Assembly: GCA_961205875.1 (NCBI GenBank)
Contig: OY540809.1
Span: forward strand, 29,462,267 to 29,526,266
Reading direction: 5' to 3'
Source of the DNA: Sialis fuliginosa
Lineage: Eukaryota > Arthropoda > Insecta > Megaloptera > Sialidae
Length of the DNA stretch: 64,000 nt
The notes under the pieces were generated by a model. The model was not told the origin of the DNA and made no database searches. It saw only the letters and a list, made by a program, of their open reading frames with translations. Each line of letters starts with the position of its first letter. Positions within the stretch are counted from its first letter, which is position 1. Made by a program: the position numbers and the translations under genes. Shown one piece after another: positions 11,213-22,675 of this stretch.

Positions 11213-11407
11213 TTAGTATTAATAATCAGAAAAACAATTGCCATTAGTAAAAGCTTTTCAATGTTCTGTTGTTTTTTGTTTTTTCGCTATATTAAAGATA
11301 TGAAAAGATTTGTGGTCGTTTTTAAATACGAAAAAATTATTTTCCGAATCAAAATTTTCACTTGATCTTTCCGTTCCAGGTCAAAACAAATAATTTTCGT
11401 TCCGTAT

Positions 11408-11446
11408 CTGAGTGTCTGTGTGTGTGTGTGTCTGTCTGTCTGTCCT
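11408..11446. repeat. TG/TCTG microsatellite
   Basis: Alternating GTGTGTGTGTGTCTGTCTGTCTGTC tract within a fragment of the 17-kb repeat family. Confidence 0.6.
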
Positions 11447-11819
11447 TTGAATCCTTATCATACGCATAATTCATGAACCACTGAACCGATATTAATACAT
11501 ACCCCCTATTGATATTATTGATAAACGAACAAAGTTGTTATTATTTGGGATTTGAAACAAAGTCATACTTATTAATGATTTATTTGAATTTTCAAAATGA
11601 GTTGACAATTTTTAACATTGATAATTTTTTACATTGAAAAATTGTTCCGTGAATTTTGACCGGTAGTGTATAGGTACTATATAACTTTTCCGAAATTGTG
11701 TGATTAACAGTTTACGAGTAGGTACTAATGTATGTCGTTAAAATAAAATTAAAAATGTTTCATTCTTTTTTAATTCTACTCTTCAAAAACATATTATTAA
11801 TCTCTATATATTAATACGT

Positions 11820-12235
11820 GAACATTTTTTTTAGTATTTATTATAAAAGGAGGTGAATGAAACATTTATCATTCAAAAGGTACTGTGCCATTACAGATAT
11901 GCACAAAAAAATCATGTTTGTATGTTGGCGTTAAGGCAGGTAAAATAAAGTTAACATACACACATGATTTCTTCTCTCGCTGTTTGTTTATTTACCCTCG
12001 CATCGTTCAACAGCATAGTAATACCTACTCCTAGCGCCACCAAGCGGTAAAAATAAATAGTTTTGGATTTCTGTCAAACGTAGACAATGCGTATCGAATT
12101 GCGTTTAATTGCAGTGTTTTTATTTGGAAATTTGTATTGCAAAAGCTAGTTAGATTAGGTTAGATACTGTGCCACAAAAAAGCATGTGTGTAAGTTGCCG
12201 TTAAGGCAGGTAAAATATTGGTCGAATTTTAACCA
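11820..12235. repeat. Dispersed repeat, copy 1 (partner 52300-52690)
   Basis: Shares TTTATTATAAAAGGAGGTGA, GGCAGGTAAAATA, ACATGATTT and TTGCAGTGTTTTTATTTGG with the second copy, 40 kb away and in the same orientation. Each copy contains a short inverted pair (AATCATG..TGTATGTT / AACATAC.CACATGATT) around GTTAAGGCAGG. Copy 2 lacks about 60 bp after TTTATTTNCCC. Family unknown. Confidence 0.6.
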
Positions 12236-12629
12236 TAGGTGATACTAGTATATGTAATATGTATATTATTTGATAAATTCGTACAAATTATAATCACATT
12301 TTATATCTATTACAAAAATACAGGTAATTTCTGGTTTATTTCCATCAAACAATCATATCATATGCAATTTCTAATCTAACTATGAATGCAACGACATTAC
12401 GAGTATCTTATTGTTTTAATTTTTTGTTCTAATTAGTGAATCTTAGAAATTAGAACAACAATTTTTATCAAACTCATTCAGAATCGTGATAAATATCGAC
12501 GATCTTAGGTAATAACATGATATGATAACTGATAGCTATGAATTTTTCTGATCAACACTTATTTTGACTTGTGCTATTTCGTTGGGTCTATCTCACCTTA
12601 AGAAATTTATTTGCAAAATAACATAAGCA

Positions 12630-12830
12630 TGGCCTCCACATCCTATCGCAGACCCACAGATCAGTAATTTTAATAAGACCCCTCTTGCTAAGAAACTTTT
12701 TTTTGACGACGCGACGACCAAAAAACACAAATTTTTATTTGCCCTCCCCCCCCCCTCCTTTTCCGGATTCCCAGGCTAGAGCCCTATCAGCCCCTCCTTT
12801 GTGAGGACCATAAACTTAATATGAATTTAA
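12630..12830. repeat. GC-richer dispersed repeat fragment (partner about 62525-62690)
   Basis: Both places show a C-rich block ending CCCCTCC..TTTGTGAGGAC(C/T)AT followed by AT-rich DNA. Possibly the 3' part of a retroelement, but no coding sequence is attached. Confidence 0.4.
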
Positions 12831-12941
12831 TTAATATTAGATTTTAAATACAACATAACATTATATGTATATAAAATTAAATTTATACTATTAAAATTAC
12901 ATACATGTAATTTATTTAAGAAACACATTATTTTTGAACGT

Positions 12942-13097
12942 ATTGGGTATTATTCCGCGTTGCACTATATTGTCACTTAACGTTTCGACCAACATCTCGT
13001 GGTCTTCTTCGTCAAGCGTTGACGTTTGCTAGAATTAGATGTTGGTCGAAACGTCAAGTGACAATGTAGTGCAACGCGGAATAAAACCCAATCGAAA
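12942..13097. repeat. Snapback repeat (TTCGACCAACATC type)
   Basis: ATTGGGTATTATTCCGCGTT ... TGTTGGTCGAAACGT: arms of about 60 bp mirror each other around a short loop. No coding content. Confidence 0.7.
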
Positions 13098-13574
13098 GTT
13101 TATACAAACACATTATTGTTTAAAATAATTGCGTAATTACATCAACTAAAATCCTTGAGAGTAACATTACAACTCCGTGTAAAGAATACTGGTAGAGTTA
13201 GAGAAGTAATCGAATCTTCCCTTCGGTTAGCCGCGCGTGCATACATCGATGTATTAAACACTGTCAGTAGGCGTGGTCTACGTCAAGCAATTTGTTATCC
13301 TTCGGGAACCGATTTTTTTACGCGAACTCATACTCGATTTGTGTGATAATGTGGATGTAATGTAAAATATACAAGACCACATATTTGAATTTGTTGTTTA
13401 TTGTAGAACATCGATATAGCGAACACAATTTTTATATACGGTATAACGGTATATGTTTTAATTATAGATTGACTATGTATAATAGGTATTTATAATAATT
13501 TATTTAAATTATTATTAATACATGTCTATATCGGTATTTATAGAAGATAGTAAATACGAGTATATGTATGTATA

Positions 13575-13685
13575 TACTCTATTTCATTTAAAAATGCAGT
13601 GGTTGCCGTGGTTTTTGACGGTAAAATGCACGATTCGTACCGTCAAAACCCCGGCAACCACTGCATTCTTAAATGAAATAGAGTA
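13575..13685. mobile_element. 111-bp perfect-arm MITE with TA flanks
   Basis: TACTCTATTTCATTTAAA ... and its complement, arms of about 48 bp with a loop of about 14 bp (AAATGCACGATTCG). TA lies on each side (13573-13574, 13686-13687). The ORF that crosses it is an artefact of the inverted repeat. Confidence 0.75.
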
Positions 13686-13891
13686 TAGATATGATATGTT
13701 ATACCTGCGACCCAACTGCGACCTTCATTCTACATATTATTACATTGTTTTAAAACCACGTATTTGATCTTTACTTTAACGTTAAATTACACTTTAAGCT
13801 TATTTTAATATATTTTCATTCGAATTGTATATTATTATTAAGTAGAACTATCATACATGTTTGATACCTCATTCAAAGTGCTTGTTAACTA

Positions 13892-14486
13892 CAGGGCCGT
13901 AACTAGAGGCTCGGAGGCCCTGGGGCAGCAGGTGATCGAGGAGCCCTCGTTATAAACATTTTTTTAAACAATTTTGAAGTATGTGACTATTTTCGAAAAA
14001 ATAAGTTTTTCAATAAATATGTATGTGAATGCTTTCTTTTTTAAAATCTCATAATTTTATTACAGAACCTATTTACAACGACCAATAAAATCGATTTTAA
14101 TAAAATTTTGGGGAAAGATATTTCTTATCATTACAAATATGTAAATGTGACAAGTTCCAAATCAAATCGGCTAAAAAACACATTTAAAAATAAAAATCGA
14201 CTCGTTGATATCTTGTGAGTAACAAATGGTAGAGGGACATTCTTTTTTTGTAGATTTTTTATGTACTATGCGATGGCGCTAAAGATAATTCTATAAATGT
14301 ATTAAACATTATTTTTTTTGAGTTTTTGTTTTTGAAAAATTTTCTCCGAGTTGAATCAAAATGAGTTAAACTGAAAACTTTTTAAATCCGATTTCGTAAA
14401 AAAAATACCTTCCTTTTTCGGGCCCCCCCTAAACTCGGGGGCCCCGGGGCGCAGCCCCGGCTGCCCCGGTGGTAGTTACGGCCCTG
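13892..14486. mobile_element. Non-autonomous hAT element (GTTAACTA duplication)
   Basis: Terminal repeats CAGGGCCGTAACTA and TAGTTACGGCCCTG, with a perfect 8-bp duplication GTTAACTA at 13884-13891 and 14487-14494. 595 bp. GC-rich ends (GGGGCCCCGGGGCGCAGCCC near 14440) and an AT-rich centre without a recognisable protein. Confidence 0.9.
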
Positions 14487-14528
14487 GTTAACTAACAAAT
14501 TATCTTTATTTTCTTTATACTGTAATAC

Positions 14529-14569
14529 ACATTCATGTAGTTAACATAATGTGTTAACTACATGAATGT
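14529..14569. repeat. 41-bp near-perfect palindrome
   Basis: ACATTCATGTAGTTAACA and its complement almost meet at the centre. It may be a very short MITE relic or a hairpin. Confidence 0.6.
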
Positions 14570-14919
14570 ATATCATTTTTTACAGTTTGTAGTAATGTAT
14601 TTTGTTTAGGATATGATTATTTGTCTTATAAAATCGATATTTAATATTTGAATTATAATACATATAAATACAGATTATTCGGAAAACATTACTTAAATCA
14701 TTTTTTCAGCCAAACTAAATGATTTTGTGACACTTTATTTCAAACTTTGTATTCTTATTGTTAATTGGAAACTTTATAAATAGTGGAATAAATAATGTAA
14801 TATGTATTTCGTTTTTTTATTACTTTACATATCATGACTTTACACACAGAAATGTCAATGAAAAAGCCCACTTTTTTACACGGTTGTAGAAAAAAAGTAA
14901 TTTTCGTATTTCCACAATT

Positions 14920-15080
14920 TTGTTTGTAAATATTATATTAATTAATTGTTTTTATGTTCGTTTATTAAATCATAAGAAATAACTATATTATACAATACTA
15001 GTCTGAGTTTTTTTTAACCCCACTGCTACGTATTTACGCGGTCATTCCCCCAACATAGTCACACCCATTTTTGTCATTTG
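14920..15080. repeat. Dispersed repeat, MITE-free copy of 540-890 (inverted)
   Basis: Reverse complement matches the left repeat from GGGTGTGACT through CTACGTA, GACTAGTATTGTATAATATAG, TTATTTCTTAT and on to CGAACAT..AATTAATTAAT, without the 138-bp MITE. Confidence 0.65.
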
Positions 15081-15339
15081 TTATTTTAATTTTAACAAAA
15101 TTTCGATTTTAAAATTGCATTATTAAATACATTTTTTTTAATTTAACTTCCCAGAGGATAGTATTTTTTGCGAATATTTGAGAGTTATTTAATGATTTTA
15201 TAAATGATCTAAAAAAATATACGAATAGTCTTAATTAATTAGGCAATATCTCAAACTACAATACATTTATAAGATAGATTGTATTATTGTAATTTAAGAC
15301 GAATAATAAACACGGTGTGCTAAAACTTGCCAGTCCGAC

Positions 15340-15720
15340 ACTGGTTATGTAATACACAAACAAGTATATACATTTTTTCATCCAGAGTCCATAAATCCAT
15401 CTAGAGTATTATATAACATTACGGCTCTCCCCTGCGGGGTAACAGTGGCCCTGCAAAGAGAGGGAAGGGGGTTCGCTGCCTGCTAGAGAATATCAGTGGG
15501 AGTATACGTGAAACAATTTTTCAAAATCTAAAATAGATTGGGTTTTCCATCGACTCGGATCGCAGCATCCTTCTACCGAATTTGTTTCACATCAAAAGTC
15601 AATTGATGTACGGTAGATGCCGCTATAGATTGATTGGAAATTGATTTTATTTTTTTCCCGCGATGGAAAAAATATACATGAGATCTTGGGACGTGTAAGA
15701 TGGAAGGTAGTATAAAAAGT
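15340..15720. other. Slightly GC-richer stretch, no assignable gene
   Basis: On the minus strand CCCCTTCCCTCTCTTTGCAG resembles a strong splice acceptor (about 15453-15472). The sequence after it, in the phase required by the first exon at 18163-18226, stays open for only ten codons before a stop. No domain is recognised. Confidence 0.25.
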
Positions 15721-15924
15721 TACAGGATAATATCAAATACAAAAATGTAATATAATTCTAATTTTGTTTCTGTACCTAACTAATATATTTGATATAAATA
15801 CATCATTTTTGCAGGTATTTTCTTGAATGTACTTTATTATTCAGAGTTTTATTTCGTTTCGTTCTTTATTTATTGTCAACGTTTCGACTGATACATTACA
15901 ATCTATATTTTTTTAGAAGAAATA

Positions 15925-16440
15925 AGGTAGTGGCACCAGTCTTAGCAAGGACCCCAGTAATGGCAAGTTTTTAATTAAATATACTGAATTAGAAATATGT
16001 GTTGATATTTGATTACTACAATTTCTAAATATTAATCTATATACATTTAACTGTTATTAGTATAATTTATTTATTAATTATTATATTATCATAGCAACTG
16101 CTTTACATTGTTTCAAATTTGACGATTCTTTCTTTTATATCTTTTGTATCGTAGTATTTATCATTTTGTAATCATTAGCAAGTGTCCATCACTGCGTACT
16201 AATTACTGGTTTTACCTTTGCCATTACTGGAAAAAAACATGAACAAAAAAAAGCTATAATTTTAAAAACAAACTATATTTGGTGACTTTGGTAATTAAAT
16301 TGATTAAATAAAGAGTTACTTGTTTTATTAGTAACATGAGTTCATGAGAATTACAAAAAACAAGCCCATTAATCCAAAAAAAAACCGAAAACTTGCTCTT
16401 ATAGCGGCCATAACTGGTGCCTTAACCTTAATTGTTTGAT
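15925..16440. repeat. Dispersed repeat, copy 1 (partner about 57980-58510)
   Basis: Shared landmarks in the same order: GTGGC..CAGTCT, CCCCAGT, ACTNAATTAGAAATAT, TTGATATTTGATTACT, ATTACTGGTTTTAC and AAGCCC..TAATCC. The ends look weakly inverted (GGCACCAGTC / AACTGGTGCC), suggesting a DNA element of about 0.5 kb. Confidence 0.55.
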
Positions 16441-16510
16441 GAATGATGTACACACTGTACCTGTCTGTATATCACAGCTTTTTAGCTATTGAACCGTTTG
16501 AGGTCTGGTA

Positions 16511-16788
16511 TAGGGTGACCAGATTTTAGTTTTGGTAATCCCTGTTGTGTAAATGAAGACCCCTTTTTATTTTATCTTATCTTTTTTTTTATTCTTTTTT
16601 TTTTATTTTCATAAAATTTGTTACCACTAATCTGCACTGTTATGTCCCCTGCTCTATTTTTGACGACCTTTTTTTTAGTCGTCGTCATTTTTTCAAAACC
16701 CGGAGAAATTGCACCCAAACCCTGAACTCGGAAACCCAGTGTGCAAACCCTGAGACTCCGGGTTAAAACCGGAGACCTGGTCACCCTA
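16511..16788. mobile_element. hAT-type MITE (GTCTGGTA/GTCTAGTA duplication)
   Basis: Ends TAGGGTGACCAGA and CCTGGTCACCCTA. The 8-bp flanks at 16503-16510 and 16789-16796 agree at 7 of 8 positions. 278 bp, internally poly-A/T rich. The reverse-strand ORF across it (16572-16784) is not credible as a gene. Confidence 0.7.
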
Positions 16789-16984
16789 GTCTAGTATAAT
16801 TATAATAAATAGTGGTCCAATATCAGACTTGATATTATGATATTATAATAATTGTATATATAATTTATAATATAAAACCAGATCCGGCTACTAAACGTAT
16901 TCTTTGAGGGTTACATCAGATTTTAGATTTTAATAGAGGGACTCACGTAAAAATGTTAGCTAATTCTGGTTTTAATATTAATTG

Positions 16985-17720
16985 TACAATGTAAAATGTA
17001 GTTATTGAACAATTTAAATAAAAACCGATAGTGTTTAGATAAATTTCCTGGAATTGGTTAAACATTTAATTTTTATACAATATTACTAAAAAAATATTAG
17101 TTCGAAATTTTTCTTAAGACGCATCTGATTATTTTTTCGTATATTTTTTAACAATTTCAATCTAAATGTAAACCTAAAGTTGCAAAATGACATTTAAAAC
17201 GCCAAAATGAAATTTAATATGTACAAGCAAATATCAATTTAGAAAAATGTTTTTTAAAAATAAATTGAGATAAGTCTTTGTAATATTTTACAACAAACGT
17301 TGTAGACCCATATTATAGGAAATTTAATGCTCTACAAAAAATATTCTATAAAATTTTTAACATGTGTCGTTCTTGAGATATCTTGAAAAAATAAATATTT
17401 TGGGATGTCACCCCTCCCCCTTACACACGATTTTGATGATTTTGAAATGGGACCGTCCTCAAACCAGACCCAACCATCCGACCAAGTTTCAATAATATCG
17501 GTTCAGTAGTTCATGAGTTATGCGTGTGACAAGGATTCAGGGGACAGACGGACGGATACACGGGCGGACGGACGAACTCACGGACAGACAGACAGATACG
17601 GAACGAAAAGTGTTTGTCTTGACATGAAATGGAAAGATAAATTTACAATTTTGAAATCGGAGAATATTTTTTTTGTCTCAATCTAAAACGATCACAAAGC
17701 TTCTCGTATTTTCGATATTG
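16985..17720. repeat. Dispersed repeat, copy 2 (partner 9690-10360)
   Basis: Same landmark order as copy 1, with an additional ACGG-type microsatellite (17540-17600) before the TACGGAACGAAAAG block. Confidence 0.6.
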
Positions 17721-18162
17721 TGAGGAAGCAATTGGTCATATATGTATAAATGTATAAAATGATTATTATTTTTATATTAGGTATATTATAATCTCAGTTA
17801 TAACTATGAAATGAGGTAAAACTTCGTTTGAAGCTCTATTTTAAAATTTTAACTAATTAATTTTGTTATATTTTACTCATCCTTTAAGTTTCATAGTATA
17901 ATGCATTATTATTTTTGTATTCTTCAATACACACATGTAGGTGAAACATATTTCTCACTTTTCCGATTGTAATTCCTGATACGTGTATTAACAGACATAC
18001 TATTTTTTAACTCAAAAGGTACAGTTTAATTTCAAACGACCCCAATTTGAAAAATTAAAAATAAAATTTGTTTTTTTTAAGTAAAACATTTTTTGACACA
18101 CCCCTGCTTTTATTCAAAAACACAAATACAATAATGACATTAATAACAATAAAAATACTTAC

Positions 18163-18226
18163 TTTTGATGTACGTCCAAGTAAACCAAACAATAACCAAT
18201 CTCAATTTAGAGGAAACGACGTTCAT
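18163..18226 (-). CDS. Candidate first coding exon, signal-peptide-like (unknown gene)
   Basis: Reading the minus strand, the first ATG after a TATA box opens 21 codons, MNVVSSKLRLVIVWFTWTYI followed by Lys. A basic n-region and a hydrophobic core resemble a signal peptide or membrane anchor. It ends in phase 1 at AAAA followed by GTAAGTAT, an excellent donor. About 85 nt of GC-richer leader contain no earlier ATG. The remaining exons should lie to the left, between here and the P450 gene or beyond, but I could not find a convincing one. The gene is not recognised. It could instead be chance sequence, since 64 bp is short. Confidence 0.4.
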
Positions 18227-18308
18227 CTTTTCAAAAAATAAAATCCAATCTTGGAAATGCGAAACGCGAGACAAGATCCGATGAACGAAGGGGTCGGAGG
18301 GTGAGCAG

Positions 18309-18336
18309 ATTGAACACTGATGTGGATTTATTTATA
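18309..18336 (-). promoter_or_regulatory. Candidate core promoter for the 18163-18226 exon
   Basis: Minus strand TATAAATA (18336-18329) is followed by TCAGT (18320-18316) and TTCAATC (18314-18308). The second lies about 25 nt downstream of the TATA box and could serve as initiator. TCAGT is the better initiator match but lies too close (18 nt). Confidence 0.35.
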
Positions 18337-18718
18337 TTGATATTTGCTTCCAATCCAACTGTCAATACGTCACCAAAATGAGTTTTATTTTCCTATTTGT
18401 ATGCATTTTCTTTTGTATCGAGATTTCAATTTGTACAATCGAAAAAGTTGATTGAAAATTATATCCGATGGTATACAATATTTGCGGTGTTGTTATTCGA
18501 TATAAAGACATCTTGGTATAGTAGTGGATTTACGCAGGTTTTACAACGAGAGGTGTTTTAAAGCTCCGTGTGATATTTTACTTTTTGTACTGAAATAAAT
18601 TCAGTGGATTTTATTATTTTTCAAATATTATTTTCTGTTTTAAATTGTTTAAAAAAACTATAGGTAATTAATTGGATTATCTATTATACTTTGGTTTTTT
18701 TATGTAAAATTTTTTTAA

Positions 18719-18853
18719 CCCTTTGTTGCCGGATTTTTTTTTTTATATATAATTGGATCTGTATGCTTGTGGTATCAATGTAAAACCACTAGGAAACTAG
18801 AAATAAATTATTTGATAAGTGGTTTCACTGTGATACCACTAGTCAACAAAGGG
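18719..18853. mobile_element. Possible piggyBac-like short element
   Basis: TTAA followed by CCCTTTGTTG at the left; CAACAAAGGG at the right, followed by ATAC rather than TTAA. CCCTTTG next to TTAA is piggyBac-like, but one flank is not preserved. 135 bp, with an internal inverted pair TGTGGTATCA / TGATACCAC. Confidence 0.35.
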
Positions 18854-19247
18854 ATACTTCATAAAGCATTTAAAATATAAAATATTATTTGTTATATTAC
18901 TTTATAAATATTTATGAAAATTAAAAAATATTATTTACTACCACTAGCAAATAATCATTTTTCAAAAAAATAACAAAACATGTTATTAATTAATTATGTA
19001 TTTTAATAAAATTTAATATATTAGAAACAAAACCTAAAGTATCTTAAAAATATCATTTAAATTATATTCAAACCTAATTATATTTTTTTTAATATTATTA
19101 TCAATTATAATTTATAATTAATATTAATATGAGATTTTGTTGGGTATATTTGTACATTCATGTTAAATTAGTTGCATAAGTAAAATACTTAAGTAGAAAG
19201 CATGAGTACTAGAGTGAAAAATATATTTAAAATATTTAAATATTTTC

Positions 19248-19480
19248 AGAATATTGATTTTGAAAGTGACCTAACTCCATTTATGTTTAAACTGAGATAT
19301 TAAAGAGTTTGCGTTTTAATAAAATTAAAAATATACGTGTAAGATATCAATGCCACATTGATTAAGTTTTTCTAAGGGAGTTAAATTTATAATTACTATT
19401 AAAATATCCCCAATTATTAAATCAATAATATGTGGTTTTTTTTACCACAAATGGAGTTAGGCCACTTTCAAAATCAACAA
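19248..19480. repeat. Inverted pair around TGGAGTTAG
   Basis: GATTTTGAAAGTGACCTAAC (from 19256) is mirrored by TGGAGTTAGGCCACTTTCAA (from 19450). A third piece, GGCCACTTTCAAAATCAAC, is at about 20493. Probably a degraded foldback. Confidence 0.45.
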
Positions 19481-19630
19481 TTACGTTTGTTATTAATTTA
19501 AAAGAACTTACAACTCCATTTATAGTTAGTAAAAATGCTTCAAATTGAAAAAAAAAACTCATTTTAATTTATATTATTTCTTTATAACTCTTAAAAAAAT
19601 TATACAATTCAGGAAATCTAAGTATGTATA

Positions 19631-21233
19631 CAGGTGATTTTTAAGTCTTGAGATTGTTTAATATCTGGAAAACTATGGATTTTTAGGGAAAATATTTGGT
19701 ACAAAAGTTTCAGGATTTAGAGGGGCAAAATCAATGGAGTTAACAATTTTGACCTTGAGTGGAGGTTTGAAGGTCATTTTGGGGTCAACAATTTTTTTTC
19801 AAAGTAAATCTATTTATTTTTTTAAAGATTCGTATTTTGAAGAAAAAAATAAATAACTTTTGTCTGAAAAGTTTTGTAAAAAATTTCAATTTTAACATAT
19901 ATTTTTTAATTTTGTAACATTAAAAAAAATTTTTTGCTTTAAAAATGAAATTATAAAAAAATTATTTTTTTAAACTGCATTTTTCCTCAAACATTAATTT
20001 AATTTCAAAATTTTTGATCACAAAAAAATTTTTTTGATGTAAATTTTTTTTTTAAATTGAAATTAAAAAAAAAACTTTTCAAACAAAAGTTTTTTCGATT
20101 TTTTTGCAAAATACAAATCTGCAAAAAAATAACTAAGTTTCTATTTAAAAAAAATTTGCTGACCCCAAAATGACCTTAAGACCTCCACTCAAGGTCAAAA
20201 TTGTTACCTTCATTGGGTTTGCCCCGCCAAATCCTAAAACTTTTGTACCAAACATTTTCCATAGAAAGCTTTCGTTTTCCAGCTATTGTGATAAATATAA
20301 CAACATTATTAATAAATATAACAACATTATTAATAATGAATAAACTTTTTAACTTGAAATTAATTGTGAAAATTAATGTGTTCAAAAAATTTTTTTCCTT
20401 TGAATATATTTAACCAAAAATTGTTTTTTATGATAGTTTACTTCTAATTATACACGTTACTACAGTCAACAAAAAAAATTTGAAAAATTAGGCCACTTTC
20501 AAAATCAACGGCTCATATATTTTTTTTATTATGTACTTTTTAGGGTTTCAAAGAAATCCTATTAATTTCACTTTATCGCCTGTTCGCCCATCCTTTTCAG
20601 TCTTTTAGGTATTTATGCATGTTAATAATTAACAAAAAACTATTTTTTTTATAATGTTTATTACTTATATTTCACTAGGTCTAGTTTGAAAATTATATAT
20701 TTTTATAAAAATTAGTTCATTATACATATAAATATTAGCAAACTTACATCAGAAAAATACTCTCTCAAGTTTAATTTTTTTATTATTCATGTCATAATTT
20801 ACAATTAATATAAGGTAATAAGTAATTTATATTAAAAAGGTTATGTTAATAATAAATTTTGGTTTATTATTAATCTAAAGATGTACGAAAATTAACATTT
20901 CTTAAAATATTTTTCCATTTTTGAGACACCTTAAAAAAAATAACTTTGGGCCTTATTAAACTTTGGTAGTATAATAAGGCCACTTATTCATAACGTACCA
21001 ATGCTGCATCCATAGCAGCTGCGAAACTCTCGCCAGACCACGTTATTTCTTCGTTGTAGATGATTTTTTTATAGAACTATTAGTAAATAAAAATGACATA
21101 CAATCAAGGTCAAATTTTTTACATCCATCAGTTTTTCTCCCTCCTAAGCCTGCAACTTTTGTACCAAACATTTTCTCTGAAAATCTTTAGTTTTTGAAAT
21201 ATTTACTTGTCTCAATTTAAATAGACCACCCGG
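19631..21233. mobile_element. Foldback element with a duplicated right arm
   Basis: The left end CAGGTGATTTTTAAG follows TA and the right end GACCACCCGG precedes TA. The left arm (GTACAAAAGTTTCAGGATTT ... GACCTTGAGTGGAGG) is mirrored by 20157-20285 (CCTCCACTCAAGGTC ... CTTTTGTACCAAACATTTTC). The terminal part of the right arm appears again at about 21120-21233 (AACTTTTGTACCAAACATTT). The piece between holds two copies of ATATAACAACATTATTAATA and an unassigned insert. Confidence 0.55.
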
Positions 21234-21319
21234 TATACTTTTTTTCTTCCTTTTAGTTAAACAATCTGCTACTTATATAAGGAAAAATAAAATGTTAACT
21301 ATAAGCCAACATTTTCTCA

Positions 21320-21530
21320 TAGTTTTCACAAGCGACGTCACAGTTCTGGATTCAGTCCACGACGGGCCAAATGCAATTGTCACTGATTGTGCGACGGGCG
21401 CTCAAAGCGGAGCACCGATTGCGTTAGGTTCGTTTGTGTCGCCCGGAGCCAATTACACTCCCGTCTCCACCTCCGCTAGCGACAGATGCGATTACAGAGA
21501 CCGTCTGTATCGACATCTACACATACTTAC
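21320..21530. other. Unassigned GC-rich, CpG-containing stretch
   Basis: Clearly richer in G+C and CpG than its surroundings. Both strands have open frames (81 codons on the plus strand), but neither translation resembles a protein I know. It could be a 5' leader or a promoter of an unseen gene, or part of a mobile element. Reading the minus strand, CTA|GTAAGTATG (about 21528) would be a good splice donor. Confidence 0.25.
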
Positions 21531-21629
21531 TAGTTAACTGAATCATTTAACTCGTTTCTAGTCTATGGAGTGAAGGTAATTTGTTTTTTTTTTCAACGTT
21601 TTGGATTAAAATGGTTTTAACCATAGACA

Positions 21630-22045
21630 CAGGCCCGGATTTACCATGCAGGCAGAGTAGGCAGCTGCCTAGGGCGGCAAGAATAGAAGGGCGGCAAATT
21701 TTGGTGGAAACTTTGAAAACTTGTTATATTCGTGGGAATTGAATTTGATTTTGATTCCATTATCGATGAGTTTGCCATCCGAAAATCGAGACGTAAAAAT
21801 TTCAACCCATAAGCAATAATTTCTCTATACATGTAACTCAAACATGACTAAAAAAAAAAGGTCTTCAGTTTTTATGTTTCCTAATGTAACTTTATAAAAA
21901 TTTATAAAATTTGAAACTGACGCAACCAAAAAAAAAGATCCTGAGTTTTATATTTTGACATCTATGACTTAAACTGTTAGTTTTGAGGGGGGGGCGGCAA
22001 TTTTCGCAACTGCCTAGGGGCGGCAAATTTCTAAATCCGGGCCTG
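21630..22045. mobile_element. hAT-type MITE (CAGGCCCGGATTTA ends)
   Basis: Terminal repeats CAGGCCCGGATTTA and TAAATCCGGGCCTG, with subterminal GCCTAGGGCGGCAA on both sides in opposite orientation. Flanks CATAGACA and GATAGACA agree at 7 of 8 but with two extra bases on the right. Same terminal repeat as the element at 37218. It is inserted in a second repeat (TAGACATAG..TATGGACC). Confidence 0.75.
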
Positions 22046-22101
22046 CTGATAGACATAGTGTATGGACCGCGCATCTGACTCTAAAACAAAATCGTGTCAA
22101 T

Positions 22102-22667
22102 CAGTGGCGTATTTTAAGATTTGACGCCCTGGACTTATAGGTTTGCCGCCCCATAAATTAACGAAAAAAAAATCTTTTAATAATGAAAAAGGTCATACAA
22201 AAAAATAAACACTATTTATTAAATATTAAAAAAAATTTGCGATGCACAAATTGGTTGACAAATTCGTCAATAACACTGTCATAATTAACAGATTTTGTTA
22301 AGTCAGTTTTTATATTAAGGATGGCTAAACTGTTTAAACGTTCTTCGCTTATCCGAGAAAGTAGATAATTTTTTATTCTTTAGAGTACGGAAAATCAACG
22401 TCAGTTTTTTATAACCCTGTATAGTTTTGAAGAATTTCAAAATTTTATTAAAGATAATTCTCTTAACAAAAGAAGTGTGGCTCTGATTCGAGATATTATG
22501 ATAATCTTTTTTTTCAAATTGTAATGATAAAGTACAACTTTCTTCTGTGAAGAAAATATTTTTTCAAATCAAATATGCAAAAGAATTTTTGATTTTTTGG
22601 CATTAGTTAATGATTCTTGCACCGCTCGGGCCATAACTCCCATGGCCCTAGGGTAAATACGGGATTG
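22102..22667. mobile_element. Internally deleted hAT element (GTGTCAAT/GTGTCGAT duplication)
   Basis: Begins CAGTGGCGTATTTT and ends AAATACGGGATTG. The 8-bp flanks at 22094-22101 and 22668-22675 agree at 7 of 8 positions. It keeps only the C-terminal end of a transposase on the minus strand. Confidence 0.75.
22212..22376 (-). pseudogene. hAT transposase C-terminal dimerisation remnant
   Basis: The minus-strand frame contains SRISEERLNSLAILNI, then DLTKSVNYDSVIDEFVNQ, and a stop at 22212-22214. The pattern ERLN.LAILNI....L...NYD.VIDEF is the end of the hAT C-terminal dimerisation region (ZMYM/TTF-type hAT proteins). Upstream of the remnant the frame breaks down, and the DDE core and BED finger are absent. 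Not functional. Confidence 0.75.
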
Positions 22668-22675
22668 GTGTCGAT

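Noticed and set aside
13155..13346. 63-codon plus ORF, Arg-rich
   Set aside because: Looked protein-like (basic, RVREVIESSLRLAARAYI), but no start context, no splice support and no family.
15340..15480. Strong-looking minus-strand acceptor (TTTGCAG) as exon 2 of the 18-kb candidate gene
   Set aside because: In the required phase the frame closes after about ten codons. It would give a 31-residue protein, not convincing.
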